Below the pieces are notes generated by a model. The model saw nothing but the letters and a program-made list of their open reading frames with translations. It did no database searches and was not told the DNA's origin. 64,000 nucleotides of DNA. It comes from Bacillota bacterium (GTDB lineage Bacteria > Bacillota > Clostridia > Christensenellales > UMGS416). The position numbers and the translations under genes were made by a program. Below are positions 40,571 through 48,676 of the stretch, one piece after another (positions within the stretch are counted from its first letter, which is position 1; each line of letters opens with the position of its first letter). Location: assembly GCA_023398815.1 (NCBI GenBank), contig JAEWRW010000059.1, positions 62,001 to 126,000 on the forward strand. Direction: 5' to 3'.

Positions 40571-43249
40571 TCAGTATTCCAGTGCCAGCTTGCGGGACAG
40601 GTTTCGGAATTCCCGCGCCAGTTCTTTTTCAGAGAGCGCCTTGGGCGTGACTACCGAAATGGTCTGTTTGATGGTTGTGCCAACTGTGCCGGAAAGACCT
40701 CCGCGTCCGCCGAACACGCCGCTCACATTGAGGTTGGCATCCAGCCCGAGGTTGGTGGGAATGGCGTTTTGCATATCCCTAGCGACGGACTCCATCGCGT
40801 CGGTAAAGCCCACGCCGATGCCTTGGCCCATGTTGCGGCCCAGACCGGCAAATACCGTGGACGGCGAGTGTATCCCGAAGAAGCCTTTGATCTGGTCGAC
40901 AATGTCTCCGCAGAAGCCCTTGATCTTGTTCCAGATCCAGTCTGCCGCGTCGGAAATGCCTTTCCACAACCCTTTGATGAGGTTGGTGCCTGCGTCCGCC
41001 AGATTGGAGTAATAGCTTCCGAAGGCATCCACAACGGCTGTGATGATCTTCGGTATTGCCTTCACGATTTCGACGATGATCGTTGGGAGGTTTTCAATTA
41101 GGGCAACAAACAGCTGGACGCCAGCGAGAATGATCCTATCGATGTTCCCGACAACAGCATCCACCAGCCCACTGACGATCTGCGGAATGGCTTTGACGAT
41201 GGTGATGATGATCTGCGGCAGCGCCTGGATCAGCGACACCAGCAGCCGGATACCTGCGTCGATGATGAGCGGGATCGCCCTGATGACCGTGTTGATCACG
41301 CTGTTGATGATCTGTGGGATGGCCTCCACGATGGCAACGATGATGGTCGGCAAGGCGGTGATTAGAGAGGTTAGCAGTTTGATGCCCGCATCGATAATCT
41401 GGGGGATGGCCTTGATGATGAAGTCCACTATCGCCAGGATGATGGTGGGCAGCGCCGCGATCAGCTGCGGCAGCGCAATGAGCAAGCCGTTCACCAAGCC
41501 GAGAATGATCTGCAGGGCTGCATCCAGAATGAGCGGCAGGTTTTCGATGATGGTCTGCACCATCAGGACGATGGCCTGCACCACGGCGGGGATGAGTTCC
41601 GGCAACGCACCGGCAATTCCAAGCGCGAGGGTGACCACAACCTGTATTGCCGCTTCCAGCAGCGATGGCAGGTTGTCGAGGATGCCGGTTACCAAGGTCA
41701 TGAGCAGCTGGAGCGCAGCGCTCGTGATCTGCGGTAGCGCATCGATGATTCCCTGCAGCAGCGTCATGACGATCTGTACGGCGGCGGTGACCAGAATCGG
41801 CAGCGCCGCCACGATACCGTCCAGCAGCATGGAGATGATCTGGCTGGCAGCCGCCATCAGCTGCGGCATGTTCTCCTGAACGGTGGACAGAATCACTCCC
41901 AGCAGCTCGCTGCCGATGGTAGAAAAAGTGCCCACCATCTCTGTGATGATGGGCACCATGTTGGATACGGACTCGGATAGTTGCTTTGCCGATTCCTTGA
42001 TGGCCTCCCGTGCGCCTTCCTGTCCGGTGACCAGATCGAAGAACCCGGACACCAGCCCATTGACAGCCGGGAGCGCGCTGTTGGTCAGCTCCGCGCTGAA
42101 CTTGGAGGTGATCGCGCCGGAGAGGGCGTTGAAGCCGTCCTGAAGCGTGGACATCTGCCCGTCCAGCGTTTTGCTCTGGCTTTCCATGGCGTTGTAGAAC
42201 TGACCGCCCGCGCTGGTCGCCGTTTTCATGGCGTCAGCGACCATCTCAAAGGAGATTTCGCCGTCCGACATCTTGTCTTTCAGCGAAGCCATGGACTCGC
42301 CCGTTTTCTCCGAGATGACCTGCAGGGGATTGAAGCCCTGGTTGATCATCTGCATCAGGTCCTGGCCGGTCAGCTTTCCCGACGACTGCACCTGTCCGAA
42401 CACCAGCGCGAGACCGTTGAATTTCTCCTTGTTGCCCATGGCGATATCGCCGAGCATCTTCAGGCTGGGTTCAATGTCCTTTTCGGCGGTGCCGAAGGCC
42501 AGAAGGGTCTGGGACGCCTGTGCCAGATCGCCCAGCTCGAAGGGCGTCTTTGCCGCGAAGCTGCTGAGATTGCCTAGCAATTTGTCGGCGTTTTGGGCTG
42601 AACCAAGCAGCGTGGAAAACCCTGCTTTGTATTGCTCCATCTGCTTGTTGTAGTCCAGACCATTCTTGGTGATGGAAACCACGGCGGAGGAGATCTCCCT
42701 GCCGATGGCGACAGCCCCTGCGCCTACCGCAGCAAAGGCAGCGCCCATCGCCACGCCGACGCCCTTGAGGACGCTGCCCAGTTTTTCAAAACGGCTTCCA
42801 GCATCGTCAGCCTTCTTGCCGCTGTCCTGCACCTCGCCGCCGAATTTCTCCGCGTCCTTCGCGGTGTTCTGCAGTTCATCGCCAGTACCCGCCAGAGCTT
42901 TTTCGTTTTCGCCCAGCTCACGCTCCATGCCGTTAAGTTCGGCCTGTGCCTTGTTCAGTTGTATCTGCCAGTTCTGGGTGCGCCGGTCGTTCTCTCCAAA
43001 AGAAGAAGCCGCGTTGTCCAGCGCGGCCTTGAGGGTGGTGATCTTTTCTTTTTGTGCATCGATCTCTTTATTTAGGACGGCGTTGCGGGAGGAGAGGGCG
43101 CTGATGGACTGGTCGTTCTTATCGAACTGCGAGGTTACGAGCTGCATCTCGGAACCGAGGACTTTGAAGCTCTGGTTGATGTCCGCGAGAGCCTGTTTGA
43201 ACTGCTTCTCACCCTCGACGCCGATTTTCAGACCAAAGTTGTCTGCCAT
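40571..43249 (-). CDS. Tape measure protein
   Basis: 892 residues. The N-terminal coiled coil is FKQALADINQSFKVLGSEMQ plus Ala/Gln/Lys-rich helices. Central segments such as FAAKTPFELGDLAQASQTLL and DLMQMINQGFNPLQVI are standard tape-measure motifs. About 350 residues of repeated hydrophobic units follow, with the pattern IPQIIDAGI-LL-SLI-ALP-II-IVEAIPQI. The C-terminus has FFGIHSPSTVFAGLGRNMG. The number of repeats sets tail length. RBS GGAGGTGATGGC before ATG 43249. Confidence 0.93.
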   Translation of the reverse strand: MADNFGLKIGVEGEKQFKQALADINQSFKVLGSEMQLVTSQFDKNDQSISALSSRNAVLNKEIDAQKEKITTLKAALDNAASSFGENDRRTQNWQIQLNKAQAELNGMERELGENEKALAGTGDELQNTAKDAEKFGGEVQDSGKKADDAGSRFEKLGSVLKGVGVAMGAAFAAVGAGAVAIGREISSAVVSITKNGLDYNKQMEQYKAGFSTLLGSAQNADKLLGNLSSFAAKTPFELGDLAQASQTLLAFGTAEKDIEPSLKMLGDIAMGNKEKFNGLALVFGQVQSSGKLTGQDLMQMINQGFNPLQVISEKTGESMASLKDKMSDGEISFEMVADAMKTATSAGGQFYNAMESQSKTLDGQMSTLQDGFNALSGAITSKFSAELTNSALPAVNGLVSGFFDLVTGQEGAREAIKESAKQLSESVSNMVPIITEMVGTFSTIGSELLGVILSTVQENMPQLMAAASQIISMLLDGIVAALPILVTAAVQIVMTLLQGIIDALPQITSAALQLLMTLVTGILDNLPSLLEAAIQVVVTLALGIAGALPELIPAVVQAIVLMVQTIIENLPLILDAALQIILGLVNGLLIALPQLIAALPTIILAIVDFIIKAIPQIIDAGIKLLTSLITALPTIIVAIVEAIPQIINSVINTVIRAIPLIIDAGIRLLVSLIQALPQIIITIVKAIPQIVSGLVDAVVGNIDRIILAGVQLFVALIENLPTIIVEIVKAIPKIITAVVDAFGSYYSNLADAGTNLIKGLWKGISDAADWIWNKIKGFCGDIVDQIKGFFGIHSPSTVFAGLGRNMGQGIGVGFTDAMESVARDMQNAIPTNLGLDANLNVSGVFGGRGGLSGTVGTTIKQTISVVTPKALSEKELAREFRNLSRKLALEY

Positions 43250-43279
43250 GCCATCACCTCCTTCATGTGGGATGCATGC

Positions 43280-43308
43280 TTGAAAACCATCGAGTATTAA
43301 ATTAAAAT
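43280..43308 (+). promoter_or_regulatory. Promoter of the plus-strand moron gene
   Basis: TTGAAA (43280-43285), an exact 17-bp spacer and TAAAAT (43303-43308). A late phage operon on the other strand would not serve this gene, so an own promoter is expected. Confidence 0.8.
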
Positions 43309-43337
43309 ACTATAAAACTGTACTGCGAGGGATGCAT

Positions 43338-44114
43338 ATGAGCGATTTTTCATACCACTTGCCGTTTCCTGAAGAAAGGTTAAAGACAACTGCTCTGGAT
43401 ATGCTTCGCAAGCAGTATGAATCGTGGGCTTCACTTCTTAATGATTGTCGAATGTCAATTGAAGAGCATGGCACTTCTTATTACTTCGACCGGGCAAAAA
43501 GCAGCCGCTGGGATGCTGTAGCAATTGTCATTAAGTTCTATGTATCTTCACGGAATATCGATCAACTCGAGTCATTCCCCCAAGCTGTTTTTATACAGAT
43601 ATTATCTGATCTCATCCCTTCCGAAGTGGGCTTTGACGTTAAAGCGATAAAGTATGTGCCGGACCTTAGCGAGCATCAGGCTTCCAATACTGCAGAGACC
43701 ATCGACGTGACATTAGAAAAAATACAAAGTACTCCGTTTACCCAAGCGGTTGAGCATTATCAGCAAGCAAAAAGGCAGCTTGCTGATGCAACTGACGAGC
43801 GTAGGCGCAAGGACGCTGTTCGTGATTGTGCAAGCGCAATGGAATCCATAATAAAAATCCTCGGTAAGGACGATGACATACAGAAAGCTAACAAAAATCT
43901 AAGGGCTTCTGGAGTATGGGGTCTCGACGATATTGTTAAAGATGGAGAAGCCATCTTCAACAAGCTTCATCATCTTTACCCAGATTTCCGTCATGGCGCA
44001 TTGCAAGTGAGTTCGATGTCGATTAATGAATCCAGATACTGGATTGACCGAATATCCACATATGTTTCCTATATAGTGCGAGAGTATGAAGATGCTCCTT
44101 GGTTGTTGCCATAA
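43338..44114 (+). CDS. Abi/HEPN-like moron gene, candidate defence protein
   Basis: 258 residues from ATG 43338 (GAGGG upstream). It is on the opposite strand to all late genes, between the tape measure and tail chaperone genes, with lower GC and its own promoter. The C-terminal half (RRRKDAVRDCASAMESIIKI, NLRASGVWGLDDIVKDGEAI and HHLYPDFRHGA) resembles the helical HEPN-like C-terminal region of AbiJ-type abortive-infection proteins. The N-terminal domain is not recognised. Such cargo genes are often expressed in lysogens to block other phages. That role is inferred from position and weak motif likeness only. Confidence 0.6.
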   Translation: MSDFSYHLPFPEERLKTTALDMLRKQYESWASLLNDCRMSIEEHGTSYYFDRAKSSRWDAVAIVIKFYVSSRNIDQLESFPQAVFIQILSDLIPSEVGFDVKAIKYVPDLSEHQASNTAETIDVTLEKIQSTPFTQAVEHYQQAKRQLADATDERRRKDAVRDCASAMESIIKILGKDDDIQKANKNLRASGVWGLDDIVKDGEAIFNKLHHLYPDFRHGALQVSSMSINESRYWIDRISTYVSYIVREYEDAPWLLP

Positions 44115-44116
44115 TC

Positions 44117-44694
44117 CTACACATCACCTGGGATAACATCGTCAATCGTCCAGTCCCGCTTGGGCTTCTCCATACCAAGAAACTGCTTGTGGCAAGTCCA
44201 AAGGTCAAGAAACAGTCCGATGGGCATGAGCCAGAAATCCTCCGCGCCCATACCCAACTGAACCGTGCCGTAATACAGAAGCCGGGTAAGCAACTCCTCG
44301 TCGTTTATCCGGCTACCCCGTTTTTTGATGTGGGTTCTTCCTCGCTCTCCACTGTGCGCTTCGTGCCTTTGAACATAGCCTCGGTAATGGCAGCTTTGTA
44401 GTCTGCCAGTTCCAGCGGCGTGGTCAGCAGTTCCACTTCATCGTCGGTGAGCAGGTCTTTCGGAGCATCCTTGTGCTTCAGGTTGTAGATCAAGATGGAC
44501 TGATTCGCCATCAAGGCGATCAGCCACACAATCTCCTCCAGCGCCATCTCGAAATTCTCGGCCTTCATCAGCTTCTCGCCGAGGTTCTCCAGCCCGCCGT
44601 ACCGGCCCGCTATGGCTTTGGTAGCCTTCGTGGTCAGAATGAGTTCATACTCTGCGCCGCCGATGTTGATGACAGCGCTGCGCTCGTTATCCAT
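44117..44694 (-). CDS. Tail assembly chaperone, -1 frameshift product (G-T type)
   Basis: The extended product reads the 44305-44694 frame to the slippery site at 44320-44326, shifts -1, and continues through SRINDEELLTRLLYYGTVQ and FLDLWTCHKQFLGMEKPKRD to a TAG at 44117. It is 192 residues in total. Equivalent to lambda gpGT: the short form coats the tape measure and the long form recruits tube protein. The downstream frame has no start or ribosome site of its own, which fits frameshift-only expression. Confidence 0.85.
44305..44694 (-). CDS. Tail assembly chaperone, short form (G type)
   Basis: 129 residues: MDNERSAVINIGGAEYELIL, RYGGLENLGEKLMKAENFEM and TTPLELADYKAAITEAMFKG, then a charged C-terminus ending TSKNGVAG. 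It binds the tape measure during tail assembly. The slippery heptamer A_AAA_AAC (minus strand, 44326 to 44320) lies five codons before its stop, in the zero frame. It follows the tail-tube gene, the standard place. Confidence 0.88.
   Translation of the reverse strand: MDNERSAVINIGGAEYELILTTKATKAIAGRYGGLENLGEKLMKAENFEMALEEIVWLIALMANQSILIYNLKHKDAPKDLLTDDEVELLTTPLELADYKAAITEAMFKGTKRTVESEEEPTSKNGVAG
44320..44326 (-). promoter_or_regulatory. Programmed -1 frameshift site A_AAA_AAC
   Basis: The zero-frame codons tcA-AAA-AAC (minus strand) fit X_XXY_YYZ exactly. The -1 frame is then open for 67 residues to 44117. Confidence 0.85.
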
Positions 44695-44714
44695 TTGATG
44701 TACTTCCTTTCGCC

Positions 44715-45311
44715 TTATTCGCCGCCTTGGGCGGTGTAGACCGGCTCATAGACTTGGCCGAACCATCCGGCCAGCGTAGCGGTGGACACGCCGGCGTTAC
44801 CCTCGGTGACCTCCGCCTTCCAGGGGTGCTTGCCCATGCCGTCCAGCTTATTACGCCGCATGACCGTGCCCTCAATCGTTGGAGTCTGGAACGTGATGGA
44901 GTCGCCCTTAGTCTGCAGGTTGGTGGCGGGGATGCCGAACTTGACCTTGTATAGCCAGAAGTACCGGTATTTGCCGTCCGGCTTTAATGCGCGGAAGCCC
45001 ACCGCAACAGGTGCGCCAGCATTCTCACTAGCCGAAATCAGCACGCCGTTGTCGTCAGTGACAGCGCCGGTCAAGTCCCGCGCGGCTGTTACGCCGATGT
45101 CGTCCACACCCAGCGACAGCTTGCCGGACTTGAAGTCCTTGATAACCTCTGCAGCGCCGTCGTCGGCATAGAGTACCGCCTCCGCCAGCTCGATGGAAAG
45201 ATCGGCCTTCATGGCCTTGGCCAGCAAGGAAGGGATGTCGTAGGTTTCTTCACCGTCCTCGCTTTCGGTGATCTTCGCGTAATAAAGCCTGTCAAGGCCT
45301 ATCGTTGCCAT
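44715..45311 (-). CDS. Major tail (tube) protein
   Basis: 198 residues from ATG 45311 (AGGAGG upstream; an in-frame TTG at 45317 overlaps that spacing). MATIGLDRLYYAKITESEDG, LSIELAEAVLYADDGAAEVI and YRYFWLYKVKFGIPATNLQT match the phi13-type major tail protein family. It polymerises into the tail tube. A short C-terminal tail ends in YTAQGGE. Confidence 0.9.
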   Translation of the reverse strand: MATIGLDRLYYAKITESEDGEETYDIPSLLAKAMKADLSIELAEAVLYADDGAAEVIKDFKSGKLSLGVDDIGVTAARDLTGAVTDDNGVLISASENAGAPVAVGFRALKPDGKYRYFWLYKVKFGIPATNLQTKGDSITFQTPTIEGTVMRRNKLDGMGKHPWKAEVTEGNAGVSTATLAGWFGQVYEPVYTAQGGE

Positions 45312-45313
45312 GT

Positions 45314-45658
45314 TCAATCCTCCTGAATTTCATAGTTCTGCGCTACGTCAATGGCGTAGTGGTGGTAACCAGTGTCATCGTCGTGGCCGATGTAGCGCCG
45401 GTCTGTCACGGTAATGCCGGAACCCAGCAGCGCACGGACGATCTGGTTCTTGCGCTGCTGGTAGTTGTTCTTGGAGAAGAGCGAGAGCCGCACCTCCTGA
45501 ACCTCGGTTTGCGGGCGGTTGTCGGAATAAACCACGAAGGTGTCCGCCAGCGGCGTAACGACGACATACTCATCCGGTGCTTTGCCCTCAAAAACGCCCG
45601 TCGCTGTCTGGATGCCCGATGTGTCCAATAGGGTGTTGAGTTCGGACAAAAGGCTCAT
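45314..45658 (-). CDS. Tail terminator/completion-type head-tail protein
   Basis: 114 residues from ATG 45658, which overlaps the upstream stop (ATGA). MSLLSELNTLLDTSGIQTAT, EYVVVTPLADTFVVYSDN and RRYIGHDDDTGYHHYAIDVA match the small proteins encoded between the HK97 gp10-like and major tail genes (tail terminator position). Confidence 0.8.
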   Translation of the reverse strand: MSLLSELNTLLDTSGIQTATGVFEGKAPDEYVVVTPLADTFVVYSDNRPQTEVQEVRLSLFSKNNYQQRKNQIVRALLGSGITVTDRRYIGHDDDTGYHHYAIDVAQNYEIQED

Positions 45659-46086
45659 ATGCCATCGACCTCCTCTTCGAATTTCGCTTTCATCACTTCC
45701 AGGCAAGTGTTCCTGGTCGCTGAGATCGCTGGTTTGAGGAAGGGTTTGGGTGCCTGGCCGTGCTTGCCATATTCGATGATGTTGGCGAGCTTAGCGTTGC
45801 TGCCGCCGTCTTTACGCGGTTCCGCGAAACCGATCTTGACGTTGTAGTTACCGCTCCTGTCCAGCTTTGCGCCAGATATGCCCAGAGAGGAAGCAAGCTC
45901 GCCTGAAGATTTGGATTTGTACTTGGTACTCATACCGATGACAGCGCTCAGGTTACCCCTGACCTTTGCCAGCACCACCGCGCCGCCAGCCTCCAGCACC
46001 TTGGGGATGATTACATCGGTGCGTTCACCCAGCCGGGAAAGCCGAAGGAGAAGCTCCTCCGGCAGCTTGATTTCTGCTCTTGCCAT
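45655..46086 (-). CDS. HK97 gp10-like head-tail joining protein
   Basis: 143 residues from ATG 46086 (GGGTGATGGT upstream). MARAEIKLPEELLLRLSRLG, VLEAGGAVVLAKVRGNL and NIIEYGKHGQAPKPFLKPAI are conserved in HK97 gp10 family proteins. It acts at the head-tail junction. The order in the late operon (connector, stopper, gp10, terminator, tube) is canonical. Confidence 0.9.
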   Translation of the reverse strand: MARAEIKLPEELLLRLSRLGERTDVIIPKVLEAGGAVVLAKVRGNLSAVIGMSTKYKSKSSGELASSLGISGAKLDRSGNYNVKIGFAEPRKDGGSNAKLANIIEYGKHGQAPKPFLKPAISATRNTCLEVMKAKFEEEVDGI

Positions 46087-46090
46087 ACCA

Positions 46091-46426
46091 TCACCCCACG
46101 CTCGGTTCCAGCTTTTCAGCCAGAATCTCGATATACATACCGCGTCCGCGCACGTTCTCCACGCTGAGTATCCTGTACCGTCCATCGGTACAGGTAATGA
46201 CGAGCGACGCATCGACGGTGACGCCGGGGATTGCTCGGAATCGGAACAGCGCTGACGCGGTGGAAAAGGCCGTCATATTAGCCCAGCGCTCTGTTGCGCT
46301 CCGATCTTCTTTGTATGCGCGGACGCTGGCTAGTACGGTGTCGCCCGTGCTCATGAAGCCTTCGCTGTCCTTGACCGGCAACGTGGTTACGATGTCGATA
46401 AAGGTGTTCAACTTCCCATAGCTCAT
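46091..46426 (-). CDS. Head closure/stopper (head-tail adaptor) protein
   Basis: 111 residues from ATG 46426. MSYGKLNTFIDIVTTLPVKD, SVRAYKEDRSATERWANMT and RYRILSVENVRGRGMYIEIL match SPP1 gp16-type head-completion proteins. It lies four bases from its downstream neighbour. Confidence 0.85.
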   Translation of the reverse strand: MSYGKLNTFIDIVTTLPVKDSEGFMSTGDTVLASVRAYKEDRSATERWANMTAFSTASALFRFRAIPGVTVDASLVITCTDGRYRILSVENVRGRGMYIEILAEKLEPSVG

Positions 46427-46428
46427 AT

Positions 46429-46749
46429 TCACACCTTCCAGTTTCGGTCGAGCCTCAGAAGCATGTTGACTGTGTTCCACACCTGTTGCCCGGCTTGCAC
46501 GCTGTCTGCGAAGAAACCGGCCGTGCTGCCGTCCCGACTTTCGTACAAGTGGGACGACAGCATGATCACGGCCTGTTCGGTGGTAGGTGGCATAGCGTTC
46601 TCGGTGTAGAAGCCCTCGGCGACGTGTTGGTAGCTTTCAGCGTAGGAAACAGCAGCGCGGATGATTCCCTGCAAGAGTTCATCATCCGCGCTGTGTTCCA
46701 GAATCAGATTCGCCTTGACCTTAGTGAGTAAATCGAACATTAGCGCCAT
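46429..46749 (-). CDS. Head-tail connector protein (gp6-like)
   Basis: 106 residues, helical. LILEHSADDELLQGIIRAAV with SYAESYQHVAEGFY and PPTTEQAVIMLSSHLYESRD are the usual gp6/gp15-like DNA-packaging connector motifs. ATG 46749 has GAGGTGATGC upstream. Confidence 0.88.
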   Translation of the reverse strand: MALMFDLLTKVKANLILEHSADDELLQGIIRAAVSYAESYQHVAEGFYTENAMPPTTEQAVIMLSSHLYESRDGSTAGFFADSVQAGQQVWNTVNMLLRLDRNWKV

Positions 46750-46763
46750 GCCGCATCACCTCA

Positions 46764-47966
46764 TCAGGAGGCTTTCTGCTGGAGCACCTTTATGGCTTCC
46801 GGCAGAATCAGCTTGCCGTCCACGCGCTGGGTAGCGATGAAACCCACCTGACCGGTGGCGGCGTACAGTTCGTTCAGGCGCTTGAACACGCGCCCCTGCC
46901 GGTCGGCCACCCAGTAATAGCCGAAGTCACCGAACACTATAGTCTTCGCGGCAGCCTCAATGGTGGGAACATATGCCGAGGTATACAGCGGACGGTTCAG
47001 GATCGTGTCAGGCGTCGCTTCCTTGATGGACGGCTGCCAGAGGTACTGGCCGGTAGAGTCCTTGAGCTTGCGTATAGCCTTGATCGTGGAATCGTTCATC
47101 ACGAACACCGCCTTGTTGCGGTAAGGCGCTTTCAGGCTGTAGAACAGGTCGAGGACTTCATCCAGGGCGATGGCGGTGGCGGACGCCGTGGTGATACCGA
47201 GCTGCGCCCCGCCGGTACCCGTGAGGATACCCAGCGGCTTGCCAGTGCCGTCGCCGGTCAAAAAGGCTTCCTCCTCCTTGGTGCCGATGCGCCGGGCGAA
47301 CTCCTTCGTGATGTAGCTTTCGAGGTTGAAGACGTTGTCGTTCAGCAATTCCTCGGAGACCTTTATCATCGTCGCCAACTTATATGCGCCGATGGACACC
47401 TGCCCGAAGCTGTCGTCGCTGTCGGTGATGGAACCTTCTTCATCGATCCACGACGCGCTGCCTTTGCTCGCTACGACCGGAATCTTGCGGTCGCCACTGG
47501 ACGTGGTAATAACGTTGGCCAGTGTTCGGAAGATGTTCTGTTCCTCCAGCGCGTCGACCAGCGACCGTTCGAATTCATCTGGCACGAGGTAGCCGCCCTC
47601 GGAATCGGTGCCGATCTGCAAGGCGTTGCGCACCACCGCGTCGCCCTTGCCGCGCATGGCGTTCCAGAAGGCGCGTTTGTACTCTGCGGCGGCCCTGCCG
47701 GTTTTTTCGGTACCGATCATCGTGCCGGTGGGTACGTTGGTGATAGGCGTGTTGGTGGCCATAGACAGTTCCGCGTCGATAGCGGCCTGCCGCTCCAGGC
47801 GATCGATCTCGCGACCCAGCGCCACAACGTCGGCTTCCATCTTGTCATAGGTGGCGGTATCCTCGGCGGACAGAAGCCCGTTACCGCCGCGTTTGCTGTC
47901 GAGGAACGCTTTAGCCGCGTCCCAGGCCTTCGCGCGCTTCTCACGCAGTTCCAGAATTTTACTCAT
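46764..47966 (-). CDS. Major capsid protein, HK97 family
   Basis: 400 residues. The N-terminal about 100 residues form a helical delta/scaffold domain (MSKILELREKRAKAWDAAKA to the polar linker) that the neighbouring protease should cut. The mature fold has GTDSEGGYLVPDEFERSLVD, NYYW-type FGDFGYYWVADRQGRVFKRL and GFIATQRVDGKLILPEAIKV. GGAGGACCCCACA precedes the ATG. Confidence 0.96.
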   Translation of the reverse strand: MSKILELREKRAKAWDAAKAFLDSKRGGNGLLSAEDTATYDKMEADVVALGREIDRLERQAAIDAELSMATNTPITNVPTGTMIGTEKTGRAAAEYKRAFWNAMRGKGDAVVRNALQIGTDSEGGYLVPDEFERSLVDALEEQNIFRTLANVITTSSGDRKIPVVASKGSASWIDEEGSITDSDDSFGQVSIGAYKLATMIKVSEELLNDNVFNLESYITKEFARRIGTKEEEAFLTGDGTGKPLGILTGTGGAQLGITTASATAIALDEVLDLFYSLKAPYRNKAVFVMNDSTIKAIRKLKDSTGQYLWQPSIKEATPDTILNRPLYTSAYVPTIEAAAKTIVFGDFGYYWVADRQGRVFKRLNELYAATGQVGFIATQRVDGKLILPEAIKVLQQKAS

Positions 47967-47983
47967 TGTGGGGTCCTCCTTTT

Positions 47984-48676
47984 TTAGTGAGAAATCAAAA
48001 AGAGCCGCTTCGTGAGCGACTCTATCGGGGTACCGGTTTGTGGTTTTGGCTTGGGGATCTTTCCAAGCAGGGAGTTGGTCACAGCGGTTCGGCTGAAGAT
48101 CAGGCCTTGCCCGGTATCCTCTGGCTCATCGCCGTTCGAGAACAGGAGCTTGTCAGCGAAACCCATTTCCACTGCCTTGTGGGCGTTCATCCACGTTTCC
48201 GCGTCCATGAGGTGCGAGAGCTTGGCGCGCGACATGCCGGATTTCAATTCGTAGGCGTTGATGATGCTCTCTTTCACCTCGTCCAGCAGGGCCTTGGCCC
48301 GGAGCATTTCTTCACTATCACCGATGGCGACAGTGCTGGGGTTGTGGATCATGAGCATGGAGACCGGCGACATATATACCGTGCCGCCCGCCATCGCGAT
48401 GACCGAGGCGGCGCTGGCTGCCAGCCCGTCGATCTTTACCGTGACCTGGCCGGTGTAGTCCATGAGCATGTTATAGATCTGAGATGCCGCAAATACATCG
48501 CCGCCAGGAGAGTTAATCCAAACGGTTACATTGCCGGAGCCCGCGATCAGATCGTCCTTGAAAAGTTTTGGTGTGACCTCGTCGCCCCACCACGTTTCCT
48601 CAGAGATGACTCCGTTGAGGTATAGCGTCCGGTCACCGCTATCCTCGTTCTTGATCCAGTTCCAAAATTTCCTCAA
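47984..48676 (-). CDS. Head maturation protease, ClpP-related
   Basis: 230 residues. VWINSPGGDVFAASQIYNML, the active-site serine in IDGLAASAASVIAMAGG and the catalytic His in MLMIHNPSTVAIG identify a ClpP-fold (S14) prohead protease. A C-terminal extension may bind scaffold or capsid. It overlaps the portal gene's end (ATGA) and precedes the capsid gene, as usual. Confidence 0.94.
   Translation of the reverse strand: MRKFWNWIKNEDSGDRTLYLNGVISEETWWGDEVTPKLFKDDLIAGSGNVTVWINSPGGDVFAASQIYNMLMDYTGQVTVKIDGLAASAASVIAMAGGTVYMSPVSMLMIHNPSTVAIGDSEEMLRAKALLDEVKESIINAYELKSGMSRAKLSHLMDAETWMNAHKAVEMGFADKLLFSNGDEPEDTGQGLIFSRTAVTNSLLGKIPKPKPQTGTPIESLTKRLFLISH

Noticed and set aside
43329..43337. Short direct repeat GGGATGCAT (43270 and 43329) around the moron promoter
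   Set aside because: Nine bases is too short to claim an insertion-site duplication without an empty-site comparison.
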